The notes under the pieces: model-generated
What the model saw: the letters and a program-made list of their open reading frames with translations, nothing else
What the model was told of the DNA's origin: nothing
Database searches by the model: none
Program-made: the position numbers and the translations under genes
In this document: positions 1 to 6,639 of the stretch, piece after piece
Position numbering within the stretch: position 1 is the stretch's first letter
Layout of the letters: each line of letters opens with the position of its first letter
From: Acidobacteriota bacterium
GTDB taxonomy: Bacteria > Acidobacteriota > Blastocatellia > Pyrinomonadales > Pyrinomonadaceae
Length of the DNA stretch: 8,686 nucleotides
Assembly: GCA_013140875.1 (NCBI GenBank)
Contig: JABFSB010000388.1
Span: 1-8,686, forward strand
Direction of reading: 5' to 3'

Positions 1-231
1 GCCCTGGAGGATGCAAATCCGGAAGTATTTCTCCGGGCTATCGCCGACGTAGCCAAAGCCCGTGGCATGTCTCAGCTCGCCAAGGACGCAGGCGTCGGAC
101 GCGAAAGCCTCTATAAAGCTCTCGCGCCCGGGGCGAAGCCTCGTTACGATACGGTACTCAAACTAATGAGAGCTCTCGGCGTAGAACTTCATGCCGCGAG
201 GATTTCAGAAGCCAAGAAGACAACCATTTGA
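1..231 (+). CDS. HigA-like addiction-module antidote, 5'-truncated by window edge
   Basis: An open frame runs from base 1 to a TGA at 229-231 and gives 76 residues with no start codon needed inside the window. It contains a helix-turn-helix of the kind seen in the HI1420-type antidote family: an acidic N-terminal piece (ALEDANPEVFLRAI), then MSQLAKDAGV, then GRESLYKAL, then a final helix around TVLKLMRALGVEL. Family members are usually about 95-100 residues, so only some 20-25 N-terminal residues should be missing. In this family the RelE/HigB-like toxin gene normally lies directly upstream of the antidote gene, so the partner is expected just left of base 1. The protein should bind its own operator and neutralise the toxin. 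It ends 58 bases from the convergent ATPase gene, and that gap shows no clear terminator. The call rests on motif recognition; the toxin is not visible. Confidence 0.82.
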   Translation, partial: ALEDANPEVFLRAIADVAKARGMSQLAKDAGVGRESLYKALAPGAKPRYDTVLKLMRALGVELHAARISEAKKTTI

Positions 232-289
232 AACCAAATTTCACCTTCAGTTGGAAAGATTCGAAATAATCTCTTCAATCTCTCATTAC

Positions 290-1483
290 CTAATCCAGCC
301 AACGCCAAGCGGGCCGGTCCAGCAAGCCCTGTCCGCGTATCTTGGTGCTTCCCAATTCCTTCTGCAATTCGATCAAACTGGATGCCCGATTCTTTTTCAG
401 GGCAGCGATAAGTTTTGCCGAATGCGTCACTACCCAAACCTGTGAAACCTCGGCTGCAGCTGATATTAAGCGTGCTAGTGCCGGAATAACGTCTGGATGA
501 AGGCTGGTCTCCGGTTCGTTTAGCACCATCAATGACGGCGGACGCGGCGTTAGAAGCGCTGCAGTAAGAAGCAGGAACCTGAGCGTACCATCTGAAAGCT
601 CGGCGGCGGCAAGCGGGCGAAGCAAGCCATTCTGATAAAACTCGACCGAGAAACGCCCTTCGCCGCTAACTTTTATCTCGACCTTCGCGCCCGAAAACGC
701 ATCGGCGACGATCCTTTCGAGAAGCCCTGTATCGCCGATTTCCCGGATCGTCTGCAAGGCCGCCGCAAGGTCGGTTCCATCGTGGCGTAGTACCGGCGTA
801 CGCGTTCCGACCTGCGGCTGGCGGGCGGGAGCATCGCGGTCGGTACGAAAATGATCATAAAAACGCCACTCGCGGATGCGTTCCCGAAGCCAGAACAATT
901 CGGGTGTAGTATTCGAATCCGCAAGCTGATTGTACACGCTGTCGAAAGTGTTAATGTCCTTTGCCGCAATCGTCCAATCCCTGTCAGCTCTCGCTCTTAC
1001 GACCGAATGATTTCGCTCGATTAGAAGCGTTGACGGCCTCAACTGCGGACTTGCCCAGATAGCTTCGTGCTTTATTTCCGGATCGAGTGTAAATCGTGAA
1101 CGGCGCTTTGGCGGGCTGTCGTCTGGATTAGGTAATCCGAGCGATATTGCGTAGCTAAAATCGTCGCCGGCAAAACCCATCCGTAGGCGCATCGGCTCTT
1201 TTCGCGGAGAGCCTTCAACCGCAACGTCGCCGCTTCGCATTCGACGTGACAAGTTTTCCGGTCCCGCCCAAACCGTGGAATGAAGACCTCCTTCGCGTGC
1301 AAGAGCAGCTACGACACCATCATGCGCCGTTTCCGAAAGCAGCCGAAGCGCCCTGTAAAGATTCGATTTGCCGCTTCCGTTCGGACCGGTTATCACATTC
1401 AGCCGCCCAAGCGGTACAACAAGGTCGAGAATCGATCTGTAGTTTGATATTGCGAGAGCTTGTAACATCAAGTTGGCTGGCAT
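290..1483 (-). CDS. RecF-like AAA family ATPase (COG4637-type)
   Basis: This 397-residue protein is an ABC/SMC-like ATPase of the stand-alone RecF-like group. The Walker A motif GPNGSGKS is at residues 33-40, the signature-like LSDGTLR at 296-302, Walker B with LMVLNEPETSLHP at about 318-330, and a switch-type THS at 353-355. Asn in place of the usual Walker B Asp (NEPE) looks normal for this group as I remember it, so I do not read it as inactivation. There is no TOPRIM nuclease domain, signal peptide or membrane segment, so it should be a cytosolic ATPase; its substrate is unknown. I chose the ATG at 1483-1481, which overlaps the TGA of the upstream aldehyde dehydrogenase gene as TGATG and suggests translational coupling. 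A TTG one codon earlier and an ATG five codons later are alternatives. A role in DNA repair or defence is possible, but nothing here proves it. Confidence 0.88.
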   Translation of the reverse strand: MPANLMLQALAISNYRSILDLVVPLGRLNVITGPNGSGKSNLYRALRLLSETAHDGVVAALAREGGLHSTVWAGPENLSRRMRSGDVAVEGSPRKEPMRLRMGFAGDDFSYAISLGLPNPDDSPPKRRSRFTLDPEIKHEAIWASPQLRPSTLLIERNHSVVRARADRDWTIAAKDINTFDSVYNQLADSNTTPELFWLRERIREWRFYDHFRTDRDAPARQPQVGTRTPVLRHDGTDLAAALQTIREIGDTGLLERIVADAFSGAKVEIKVSGEGRFSVEFYQNGLLRPLAAAELSDGTLRFLLLTAALLTPRPPSLMVLNEPETSLHPDVIPALARLISAAAEVSQVWVVTHSAKLIAALKKNRASSLIELQKELGSTKIRGQGLLDRPAWRWLD

Positions 1484-3120
1484 CAACGCCTTGGTCCGCG
1501 AAGAAGTTCCTTGATTCGAAGCAACAGCTGTGGCAGAAGCGCCGTTGTTCTTATCACTGATCCGCTTGCAAATGTTCGCGCCAGTTTACGAAATGTCTCG
1601 ACGGCCGTTGGTGTATACGGCATCCACCATGCATCGGGCAGGAGAGCGATGCGGTTGACGTGGATGTGTTGGGGCTGGACGAGTTCCATTAGGCCTTCGC
1701 GACCGTGCGTGCGGCCGCGGCCGGAGTTTTTGAATCCGCCCCACGGTGTTTGGCCGATGCCGTGGGTGTAGAGGACTTCGTTTATGCAGACGGAGCCGGC
1801 CTCGATTTGTTCGGCGACGCGGCGGCCTTTGGTGTAATCGCGGGTCCAGACGCTTGCTGTCAGGCCGAATTCGGAATCGTTTGCCAGCCGAATCGCTTCT
1901 TCCTCGGTCTTGAACGTCGCTATCGGCAGCGTCGGGCCGAAGGTTTCTTCCTGCATTGGACGCATGTCGTTTGTGGCTCCCGAAATTACCGTGGGTTCGT
2001 AGAACAGGTTTTGAGTTCCGCCTTCAGGCGGCTCTTCGCACGCGTTTTGCCGCCTAAAGGCGGGACTCCGAGCGCCGCCGATTTCGATCTTTGCCCCACA
2101 ATCGCGAAAATCGTTGACATGATCTTCCACGATATTAATCTGCCGTTCGGACGACATTGCGCCTATCGACACGTCTTCGCGCTCGCCGGAACCCTGTTTC
2201 AATTCGCGCGTTTTCTCGACGATCTTCCGTGTCAATTCCTCGGCGACCGATTCCTGAACATAGAGCCGCTCGACCGATGAGCACGACTGTCCGGCGTTGC
2301 AAAATGCTCCCCAAACCGCCGCACCGGCCGCAAGTTCCAGATTCGCGTCCTCGAATACAATCATCGGGTCTTTGCCGCCGAGTTCGAGCACAACCGGTGT
2401 AAGGTTTTTCGCCGCTGCCGCCGCGATCTTCTTGCCGGTTGCGACCGAGCCGGTGAACATTATCTTGTCTGGCGCCGCCTCAACAAGCGCCGCGCCGGTT
2501 TCGCCCGCACCGCTGACGATCTGAACCGCATCCGCCGGAAACCCTGCTTTGGAAAAAATCTCGCCGATCTTTAGCCCGATCATCGGCGTCAATTCCGATG
2601 GCTTTATCACCACAGTATTTCCCGCCATCAGGGCCATCACGGCCTCGCCCAGCGGGATCGAGAACGGATAATTCCACGCCGGAATTATCCCGACGACGCC
2701 AACCGGGTGATAAACGATCTTTGATGTTCGCCCGAGCAATGCGTATAAACCGATGCCGATCTTCGCCGGCCGCAGCATCTTTTCCGCGTTCCGGGCAAAA
2801 TACTGCATCAGGTCCAATACAGGTGCGATCTCCATCGCGATGGCCTCACCGAACGGCTTGCCCGATTCGGCCGCGATCAACTTTGCAATGCCGTCGATGT
2901 CGGCAAGAATCACCTCGCGTGCAAGCATGACTAAACGTTTGCGTTCCGCAAAGGACGTAGTTTTCCACCTGTGGAAAACCTCCCGCGACCTTGTAACAAC
3001 CGCATGGACCTCGTCCGGAGTCGTTTTTTTAACCCTACCGACCTCAACCCCGGTCGCCGGATTGTAAGAGATCAGATCCGTTTCCTGCTCTGTAGGTGCA
3101 ATCGTCGCAACCGTCTTCAT
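1483..3120 (-). CDS. NAD(P)-dependent aldehyde dehydrogenase, possibly succinate-semialdehyde type
   Basis: This 545-residue protein of the ALDH superfamily oxidises an aldehyde to an acid with NAD(P)+. All key elements are present: PAWN with oxyanion Asn150, VIKPSE with Lys173, FTGSVATG (222-229), LELGG with general base Glu246, the nucleophile Cys280 in NAGQSC, EETFGP (391-396) and PWGGFKNSG near 459-467. It resembles the GabD2-like group, but the substrate cannot be fixed from sequence. It is longer than a standard ALDH for two reasons: a basic, hydrophobic tail of about 55 residues (490-545), and a roughly 18-residue insertion at 352-369 (SPAFRRQNACEEPPEGGT) encoded by a palindromic repeat. 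The ATG at 3120 was chosen because the recognisable ALDH N-terminus follows it and a promoter-like element sits at the right distance. A TTG at 3159 would add 13 residues. Its stop overlaps the ATPase start. Confidence 0.93.
   Translation of the reverse strand: MKTVATIAPTEQETDLISYNPATGVEVGRVKKTTPDEVHAVVTRSREVFHRWKTTSFAERKRLVMLAREVILADIDGIAKLIAAESGKPFGEAIAMEIAPVLDLMQYFARNAEKMLRPAKIGIGLYALLGRTSKIVYHPVGVVGIIPAWNYPFSIPLGEAVMALMAGNTVVIKPSELTPMIGLKIGEIFSKAGFPADAVQIVSGAGETGAALVEAAPDKIMFTGSVATGKKIAAAAAKNLTPVVLELGGKDPMIVFEDANLELAAGAAVWGAFCNAGQSCSSVERLYVQESVAEELTRKIVEKTRELKQGSGEREDVSIGAMSSERQINIVEDHVNDFRDCGAKIEIGGARSPAFRRQNACEEPPEGGTQNLFYEPTVISGATNDMRPMQEETFGPTLPIATFKTEEEAIRLANDSEFGLTASVWTRDYTKGRRVAEQIEAGSVCINEVLYTHGIGQTPWGGFKNSGRGRTHGREGLMELVQPQHIHVNRIALLPDAWWMPYTPTAVETFRKLARTFASGSVIRTTALLPQLLLRIKELLRGPRR
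2013..2068. repeat. 56-bp nested palindromic (REP-like) element inserted in frame in the aldehyde dehydrogenase gene
   Basis: The left arm at 2013-2031 (GAGTTCCGCCTTCAGGCGG) and the right arm at 2050-2068 (CCGCCTAAAGGCGGGACTC) are inverted copies matching at 17 of 19 positions, separated by an 18-base spacer. Each arm is also a small hairpin by itself: CCGCCT and AGGCGG with a 2-base loop. The two mismatches between arms are both C/T changes, which leave G-U pairs on one strand if the element is transcribed. Read on the minus strand in the gene's frame it has no stop and encodes SPAFRRQNACEEPPEGGT in the loop before FYEPTVI, where typical ALDHs have a short variable surface loop. The structure is like a REP or a Rickettsia-type palindromic element tolerated inside a protein. 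No second copy was found in the window. Confidence 0.85.
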
Positions 3121-3127
3121 AAGCCTG

Positions 3128-3156
3128 ATGATATTCGGAATTGTTAACGCGAGCAA
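3128..3156 (-). promoter_or_regulatory. Candidate promoter of the aldehyde dehydrogenase-ATPase unit
   Basis: On the minus strand TTGCTC (3156-3151) is followed after exactly 17 bases by TATCAT (3133-3128), a 5-of-6 match to the bacterial -10 box. The -10 box ends 7 bases before the ATG at 3120, so transcription would start at or next to the start codon and the mRNA would be leaderless. This fits the weak ribosome-binding sequence there (only AGG close to the ATG). The -35 match is only 3 of 6. No mapped start site is available. Confidence 0.45.
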
Positions 3157-3165
3157 CAAAAGTCT

Positions 3166-3188
3166 CGGTTCACTATTGCTTTGAACCG
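3166..3188. promoter_or_regulatory. Inverted repeat in the divergent intergenic region, possible operator
   Basis: CGGTTCA (3166-3172) and TGAACCG (3182-3188) form a perfect 7-base inverted repeat with a 9-base spacer, and the right arm lies within the 8-base palindrome AACCGGTT (3184-3191). It sits just upstream of the candidate -35 box of the aldehyde dehydrogenase gene and about 75 bases before the M16 protease start, a sensible place for a regulator to act on one or both genes. Arms this short can arise by chance, so this is only a candidate. Confidence 0.3.
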
Positions 3189-3261
3189 GTTTCGCTCCTT
3201 AACATCGCGTCTCCAATTCTCATAAAACCGGGCCGCGTGTTAGGCTCTAGACTTTAATTAA

Positions 3262-4536
3262 ATGACTGAAGACATCAAAGAAACACGACTTGAAAACGGC
3301 CTTGTGGTCCTTACCGACCGGATGGATGGCGTACGTTCGGCGACCCTCGGATTTTTTTACCGCACCGGTTCGCGGAACGAACCGGACGAGCTGAACGGCA
3401 TTACGCACTTTATCGAACATTGTGTTTTCAAGGGCTCGACAAAACGCTCGGCCCTGGATATTGCGATCGAACAGGACCGCCTTGGCGGCGGGCTTGATGC
3501 GTTTACGACGCACGAAGAGACCGGCTTTGTCATAAAAGTGGTCGATGATCAGTTCGTGCCCGCTTTCGATCTGCTGGCCGATATGCTCAACCGGCCGCGT
3601 TTCGACGAAACCGATCTTGCCAACGAACGCCGCGTCATTATCGAAGAGATAAAAATGAACGACGATTCGCCGGAAGAAGTGCTGGGTGACATTTTTCACC
3701 GCGAGTTTTTTCCAGGCCATCCGCTCGGCCTGTCGATAGCCGGAACGCCCGAAACGGTCGCCTCATTTTCACCCGAACTTACCCGCGAATATCACGGCTC
3801 GGCATTTTCGCCGTCAAATCTAATCGTCGCCGCGGCCGGGAACATCGAGCACGATGAAGTGCTTGAATTGATCAAGAGCCTTCCGAATATTGACGGTTCC
3901 GCGATGCGCAATCCGCGGTGCCCACCTGCTGCTCCAATGCCCGTGGCCTCGATCGTGATCGAACAGCGCCCCGATCTTGAGCAGGCGCATCTTCTCATTG
4001 CTACGCCGACTGTGGACGCGCGCGACCCGCGTCGTTATGCGGCGGACCTGCTGGCAAACATTCTCGGCGGCGGCACCTCAAGCCGGTTGTGGCAAAAGGT
4101 GCGTGAGGAACGCGGGCTTGCTTACAGCGTCGGCGCGTCAACCGGAATGTTCAACGATTGCGGATTTCTGGCCGTCTCGGCCGCAACGTCGCCCGAACAG
4201 TTAGGCGAGGTTGCGGACATCGTCATCGACGAACTCGGTTCGATCGTCCGCAGCGGTATTTTTGAGTCCGAATTGGATCTGATGAAAGATCAGGCCCGCG
4301 CATCTATCCTGCTCGGCCTGGAAGATTCAGCCGGACGGGCCGGAACATTGGCCCAGTGCGAAATGGTCCATGGCCGGCAGATCTCCATCGAAGAAACCCT
4401 TGAAAATCTCGACGCCGTGACCGTCGACGACGTGCAAACCTTAGCGGCAGAATTCTTTCAGTCGGAAAAAATCGCTTTCGTCGCCCTGGGTGATCTTCCG
4501 GCATTGCGGGTCGAACGCCAACGTCTCACAATTTGA
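3262..4536 (+). CDS. M16 family zinc metallopeptidase (processing-peptidase/PqqL-like)
   Basis: This 424-residue protein has the inverted zinc motif of M16 peptidases, HFIEH (His49, Glu52, His53). The third metal ligand is Glu129 in the segment ERRVIIEEI, 76 residues after His53 as in the mitochondrial processing peptidase beta subunit. The second half carries the conserved GGGTSSRLWQKVREERGLAYSVGAS region (about residues 270-294), the substrate-binding half of the clam-shell fold. Length and architecture match the M16B subfamily of about 420 residues, which acts as a dimer. No signal peptide is evident, so it is probably cytosolic, degrading or trimming peptides. The active site looks intact. 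There is no Shine-Dalgarno sequence before the ATG at 3262; the preceding bases are AT-rich (TTTAATTAA). It appears to be a single-gene unit, divergent from the aldehyde dehydrogenase gene and convergent with the vapC-like gene 7 bases away. Confidence 0.93.
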   Translation: MTEDIKETRLENGLVVLTDRMDGVRSATLGFFYRTGSRNEPDELNGITHFIEHCVFKGSTKRSALDIAIEQDRLGGGLDAFTTHEETGFVIKVVDDQFVPAFDLLADMLNRPRFDETDLANERRVIIEEIKMNDDSPEEVLGDIFHREFFPGHPLGLSIAGTPETVASFSPELTREYHGSAFSPSNLIVAAAGNIEHDEVLELIKSLPNIDGSAMRNPRCPPAAPMPVASIVIEQRPDLEQAHLLIATPTVDARDPRRYAADLLANILGGGTSSRLWQKVREERGLAYSVGASTGMFNDCGFLAVSAATSPEQLGEVADIVIDELGSIVRSGIFESELDLMKDQARASILLGLEDSAGRAGTLAQCEMVHGRQISIEETLENLDAVTVDDVQTLAAEFFQSEKIAFVALGDLPALRVERQRLTI

Positions 4537-4543
4537 CCGCGTT

Positions 4544-4990
4544 TTAATCATTTTTTCCGCTGCTCACAAGCGGATTGATAAGTTTCAATCCGTCGAATGC
4601 GCGAAAGTCTCTGTCGGAAGAGACCACCGTTGCCCCGTGTTCGATAGCAAGGGCCGCGATGTGAGCGTCCGACAATCTTGCTCCGCTAATCCCGGTTTCC
4701 TCAACCAACCGGCGAAATATCTCGAAGTGTCGTTCACCTGGTTCAAGCATTTTTGATGTCGCGGCACTCATCAGTTCTTCCGCGATGTTCATTGCTTCTC
4801 TAGCCGTGAACGGTCTGGAAACCATGCGAACCGTGGTTGCTATGCGCATAAACCCAAAGATCGTATGCCACGAAAAACAAACCGGAGCGTCCCCGTTGAG
4901 AATAGTTTCCAGCCATCGGGAACAACGCTCGTGCTGCGCTGATCCCGAATCGTAGGCGTAGATCAACAGATTGATGTCGGGGAAGATCAT
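4544..4990 (-). CDS. vapC: PIN-domain toxin, VapC-like ribonuclease
   Basis: This 148-residue protein has the PIN nuclease layout: N-terminal PDINLLIYAYD with Asp5, a central FGFMRIAT block (45-52), LSDAHIAALA with Asp108 and SSDRDF with Asp126 and Asp128 near the C-terminus. These acidic residues bind Mg2+ for RNA cleavage; VapC toxins usually cut tRNA or rRNA, though the target here is unknown. The second acidic position, often Glu in helix 2, is not obvious; several VapC groups with the gFlRi-T block appear to lack it. The start ATG overlaps the antitoxin stop as ATGA, so translation of the two should be coupled. The gene ends 7 bases from the convergent M16 protease gene with no visible terminator between them. 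It appears complete and potentially active. Confidence 0.9.
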   Translation of the reverse strand: MIFPDINLLIYAYDSGSAQHERCSRWLETILNGDAPVCFSWHTIFGFMRIATTVRMVSRPFTAREAMNIAEELMSAATSKMLEPGERHFEIFRRLVEETGISGARLSDAHIAALAIEHGATVVSSDRDFRAFDGLKLINPLVSSGKND

Positions 4991-5280
4991 CGCACTAGTT
5001 TTCCTTTTCGAGGTTCCCCGACCTTTCTAATAAATTCCTCTTCATCAAGTTCGGAAAGCATTCCGCTTGTTTTGTCGTAGTTTATATAGGAATAGGAGCC
5101 AAGATCCTTAGCCTTAACCTTGAATGGTTTTCGCTTGGACGCTGGCCGTCCGTTTTTGAAATGGCGTCCGAGGCGAATAAGTTGATTTACAGCTTCTTTG
5201 AAACTCTTGCCTTCACCATCTTTCATCTCTTCGCGGATCGTTTTGACTACATCTTCGTCTAACGTAATAGTCGTCCTCAT
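4987..5280 (-). CDS. vapB: Ribbon-helix-helix antitoxin, VapB-like
   Basis: This 97-residue protein starts with the typical ribbon-helix-helix beta strand and helix (MRTTITLDEDVVKTIREEM), followed by SFKEAVNQLIRLG, the second helix (about residues 26-38). A basic linker (KNGRPASKRKPFKVK) leads to a C-terminal acidic part (SELDEEEFIRKVG) that would wrap the PIN toxin. This is the normal build of a VapB/CopG-type antitoxin that dimerises, represses its own promoter and blocks VapC. The gene overlaps the toxin start by 4 bases. A perfect TATAAT box lies only 6 bases before the ATG, and palindromes lie just upstream, so the pair is likely autoregulated and separate from the queC operon that precedes it on the same strand. 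The DNA looks AT-richer than its neighbours, in keeping with horizontal acquisition. Confidence 0.85.
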   Translation of the reverse strand: MRTTITLDEDVVKTIREEMKDGEGKSFKEAVNQLIRLGRHFKNGRPASKRKPFKVKAKDLGSYSYINYDKTSGMLSELDEEEFIRKVGEPRKGKLVR

Positions 5281-5286
5281 GATCCA

Positions 5287-5292
5287 ATTATA
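5287..5292 (-). promoter_or_regulatory. -10 box of the vapBC promoter, likely leaderless start
   Basis: On the minus strand the sequence is TATAAT, a perfect -10 consensus, followed by 6 bases and then the ATG of the antitoxin at 5280. A transcript starting the usual 6-8 bases after the box would begin at or within a base or two of the ATG, leaving essentially no leader. No Shine-Dalgarno sequence could be transcribed. The -35 region, around 5310-5315, is poor (TGCATC or ATGCAT) and overlaps the operator-like palindrome. Confidence 0.6.
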
Positions 5293-5307
5293 GCAGATCG
5301 GATGAAT

Positions 5308-5335
5308 TGATGCATACTAAAATGCATCATGATGC
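5308..5335. promoter_or_regulatory. Nested palindromes, likely VapB operator
   Basis: TGATGCAT (5308-5315) and ATGCATCA (5322-5329) are a perfect 8-base inverted repeat with a 6-base spacer. Overlapping its right arm, GCATCATGATGC (5324-5335) is a perfect 12-base palindrome. The core GATGCAT or GCATCA therefore appears three times, which would suit cooperative binding of ribbon-helix-helix dimers. The site covers the -35 region of the vapBC promoter and extends into the last codons and stop of queC (TGA at 5329-5327). Assignment to VapB is inference from position and symmetry. Confidence 0.6.
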
Positions 5336-6004
5336 TAGATATGGGATCGGATCGTTAATCCCGGTCTGCGCAAATCCACGCAAGCGTAGGGCGCAGGAAT
5401 CGCATGTTCCACACGCTAAATCTTCGCTGCGGTAACACGACCATGTCAGATGCAGCGGCGCGTTTAGTTCGATTCCTTTTTTAACGATCTCGGCTTTTGA
5501 AAGGTGGATGATCGGCGTGCGAATTTCGATGTGCGTATCGGGCCTTGTGCCGGTATTTATCGTGTTTTGAAACGCCTCGTAAAACTCGGGACGGCAGTCG
5601 GGATAGCCGCTTGAGTCTTCGGCGACGGCGCCGATATAGATCGCATTTGCACCAAGAACTTCGGCCCAGCTTGTCGCAATCGCCAGCATATTTGCGTTGC
5701 GAAACGGCACATAGCTTGTCGGGACCTCTTTAGATCCGAGATCGCCTTCCGAAACATCGATCCTCATGTCGGTTAACGATGAGCCGCCGATCTTTGCCAA
5801 ATACTCGATCGAGACATCCAACCGTTTCGCGACGCCGTAATGATCGGCAATGTCGTTGAACGCCAGCTTCTCACGGGCTTCGGTCCTTTGGCCGTATGAA
5901 ACGTGCAGGAATGCCGATTCGACGTTCTCACGAGCCGCGATCGCCGCCGTGACACACGAATCCATCCCGCCTGAAACCAATACGATTGCCGCCTTTCCCA
6001 GCAC
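5327..6004 (-). CDS. queC: 7-cyano-7-deazaguanine (preQ0) synthase
   Basis: QueC converts 7-carboxy-7-deazaguanine to preQ0 with ATP and ammonia, a step in queuosine biosynthesis. The 225-residue protein has the PP-loop SGGMDS (11-16), YVPFRN (98-103), DSSGYPDCR (130-138) and the C-terminal zinc site Cys190, Cys198, Cys201 and Cys204 with the expected C-x7-C-x2-C-x2-C spacing. Length is normal and all key residues are present. The start is a GTG at 6004-6002 that shares one base with the stop of the upstream solenoid gene (TAGTG), so it is probably translated by coupling. It is the last queuosine gene of the minus-strand operon that begins with queE; queD and queF are not in the window. Its final codons lie under the palindromes of the following vapBC pair. 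Confidence 0.97.
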   Translation of the reverse strand: MLGKAAIVLVSGGMDSCVTAAIAARENVESAFLHVSYGQRTEAREKLAFNDIADHYGVAKRLDVSIEYLAKIGGSSLTDMRIDVSEGDLGSKEVPTSYVPFRNANMLAIATSWAEVLGANAIYIGAVAEDSSGYPDCRPEFYEAFQNTINTGTRPDTHIEIRTPIIHLSKAEIVKKGIELNAPLHLTWSCYRSEDLACGTCDSCALRLRGFAQTGINDPIPYLAS

Positions 6005-6639
6005 TAAGCTACTTTTCTGACGTCGGATGAGATAGAAGCGATTTGCAAAAGAGCCCTCTCCCGCCTAGGAACACTGTGAATCAATTCGGCGGACGAGAGA
6101 GCTTTAGAGATCTCGCCGTCATAGGCAATATCCACTGCGATTTCGGCCAAGACGCTGTCTGAGTCATTGCTTTCCTGAGGGTTGGTTGACGCCCGCCCTT
6201 GCAACGCGATCTCGATCGCACGCTTACGCATTTCATTAGACTTGGTTTTCGCGTTTACTCGAGAAAGCGATTTTGCGATCTTATTAAGGAGCTCGGCACG
6301 TTGCCAAAATCCCTCAGAGGTTTCATTTAACGAAACCGTTTCAGCCTCGGCAAATATGGACAATGACCGCTCAATATTGCCCATTAAGCCCGCGTGTTCG
6401 GCTATTTCACGCAGCGCATCGGCACGTTCGTACCCACCTTCCATGAATTCGGTTACGCCATGGGCCCGCTGCCAATCTCCTTGTTTCAGGAGGGTGCGCG
6501 AAATGTCAACCAGGTATAAATTCCGGTCTTCGACGTCTTCGATCAACAAGGCCAAGCTTAACGCTTCATTAAGATTTGACTCTTCAGCCATTACCGTTGA
6601 AAGCCTCACGATTTTCTCAGCGTCAGTCATTCTCATCAT
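6004..6639 (-). CDS. Alpha-solenoid (TPR-like) repeat protein of unknown function in the queE-queC operon
   Basis: I do not recognise this 211-residue protein as a named family. It is almost all helical and built of degenerate repeats of roughly 30-40 residues with the pattern R-x2-x-L-x2-IA ... G ... A-L-x2-A-x2. Examples are DRNLYLVDISRTLLKQGDW, YERADALREIAEHAGLMGN, FWQRAELLNKIAKSL, SDSVLAEIAVDIAYDGE and RRERALLQIASISSD. Such TPR-like solenoids usually serve as protein-protein scaffolds. There is no signal peptide or membrane segment. The first ATG (6639-6637) overlaps the TGA of the upstream small gene as ATGA; ATGs one and three codons later are alternatives. Its own stop overlaps the GTG of queC. 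That chain of overlaps means it is co-translated with queC, but a direct role in queuosine synthesis is not shown. Confidence 0.78.
   Translation of the reverse strand: MMRMTDAEKIVRLSTVMAEESNLNEALSLALLIEDVEDRNLYLVDISRTLLKQGDWQRAHGVTEFMEGGYERADALREIAEHAGLMGNIERSLSIFAEAETVSLNETSEGFWQRAELLNKIAKSLSRVNAKTKSNEMRKRAIEIALQGRASTNPQESNDSDSVLAEIAVDIAYDGEISKALSSAELIHSVPRRERALLQIASISSDVRKVA

Noticed and set aside
290..1483. AAA ATPase as an OLD-like or Gabija-like defence protein
   Set aside because: No TOPRIM domain and no helicase partner; it is coupled to an aldehyde dehydrogenase. The family is widespread on chromosomes.
1705..2280. Long open frame on the + strand (191 codons) antisense to the aldehyde dehydrogenase
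   Set aside because: The opposite strand encodes an intact ALDH with all motifs; the antisense product has no recognisable domain and reads across the palindromic repeat.
1483..3120. Aldehyde dehydrogenase as a pseudogene because of the odd proline/charge-rich segment at 352-369
   Set aside because: The frame is intact and all catalytic and cofactor residues are present; the segment lies in a variable loop and is explained by the palindromic insertion.
3247..3720. Open frame on the minus strand (157 codons) under the M16 protease start
   Set aside because: It is antisense to the HxxEH-bearing zinc protease domain and has no features of its own.
4551..4573. CCGCT-N7-AGCGG next to a T6 run, a possible terminator between the M16 protease and vapC genes
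   Set aside because: On the + strand the T run precedes the stem, and on the minus strand the stem is followed by A residues, so it has the wrong polarity for an intrinsic terminator on either strand; it also lies inside the vapC coding sequence.
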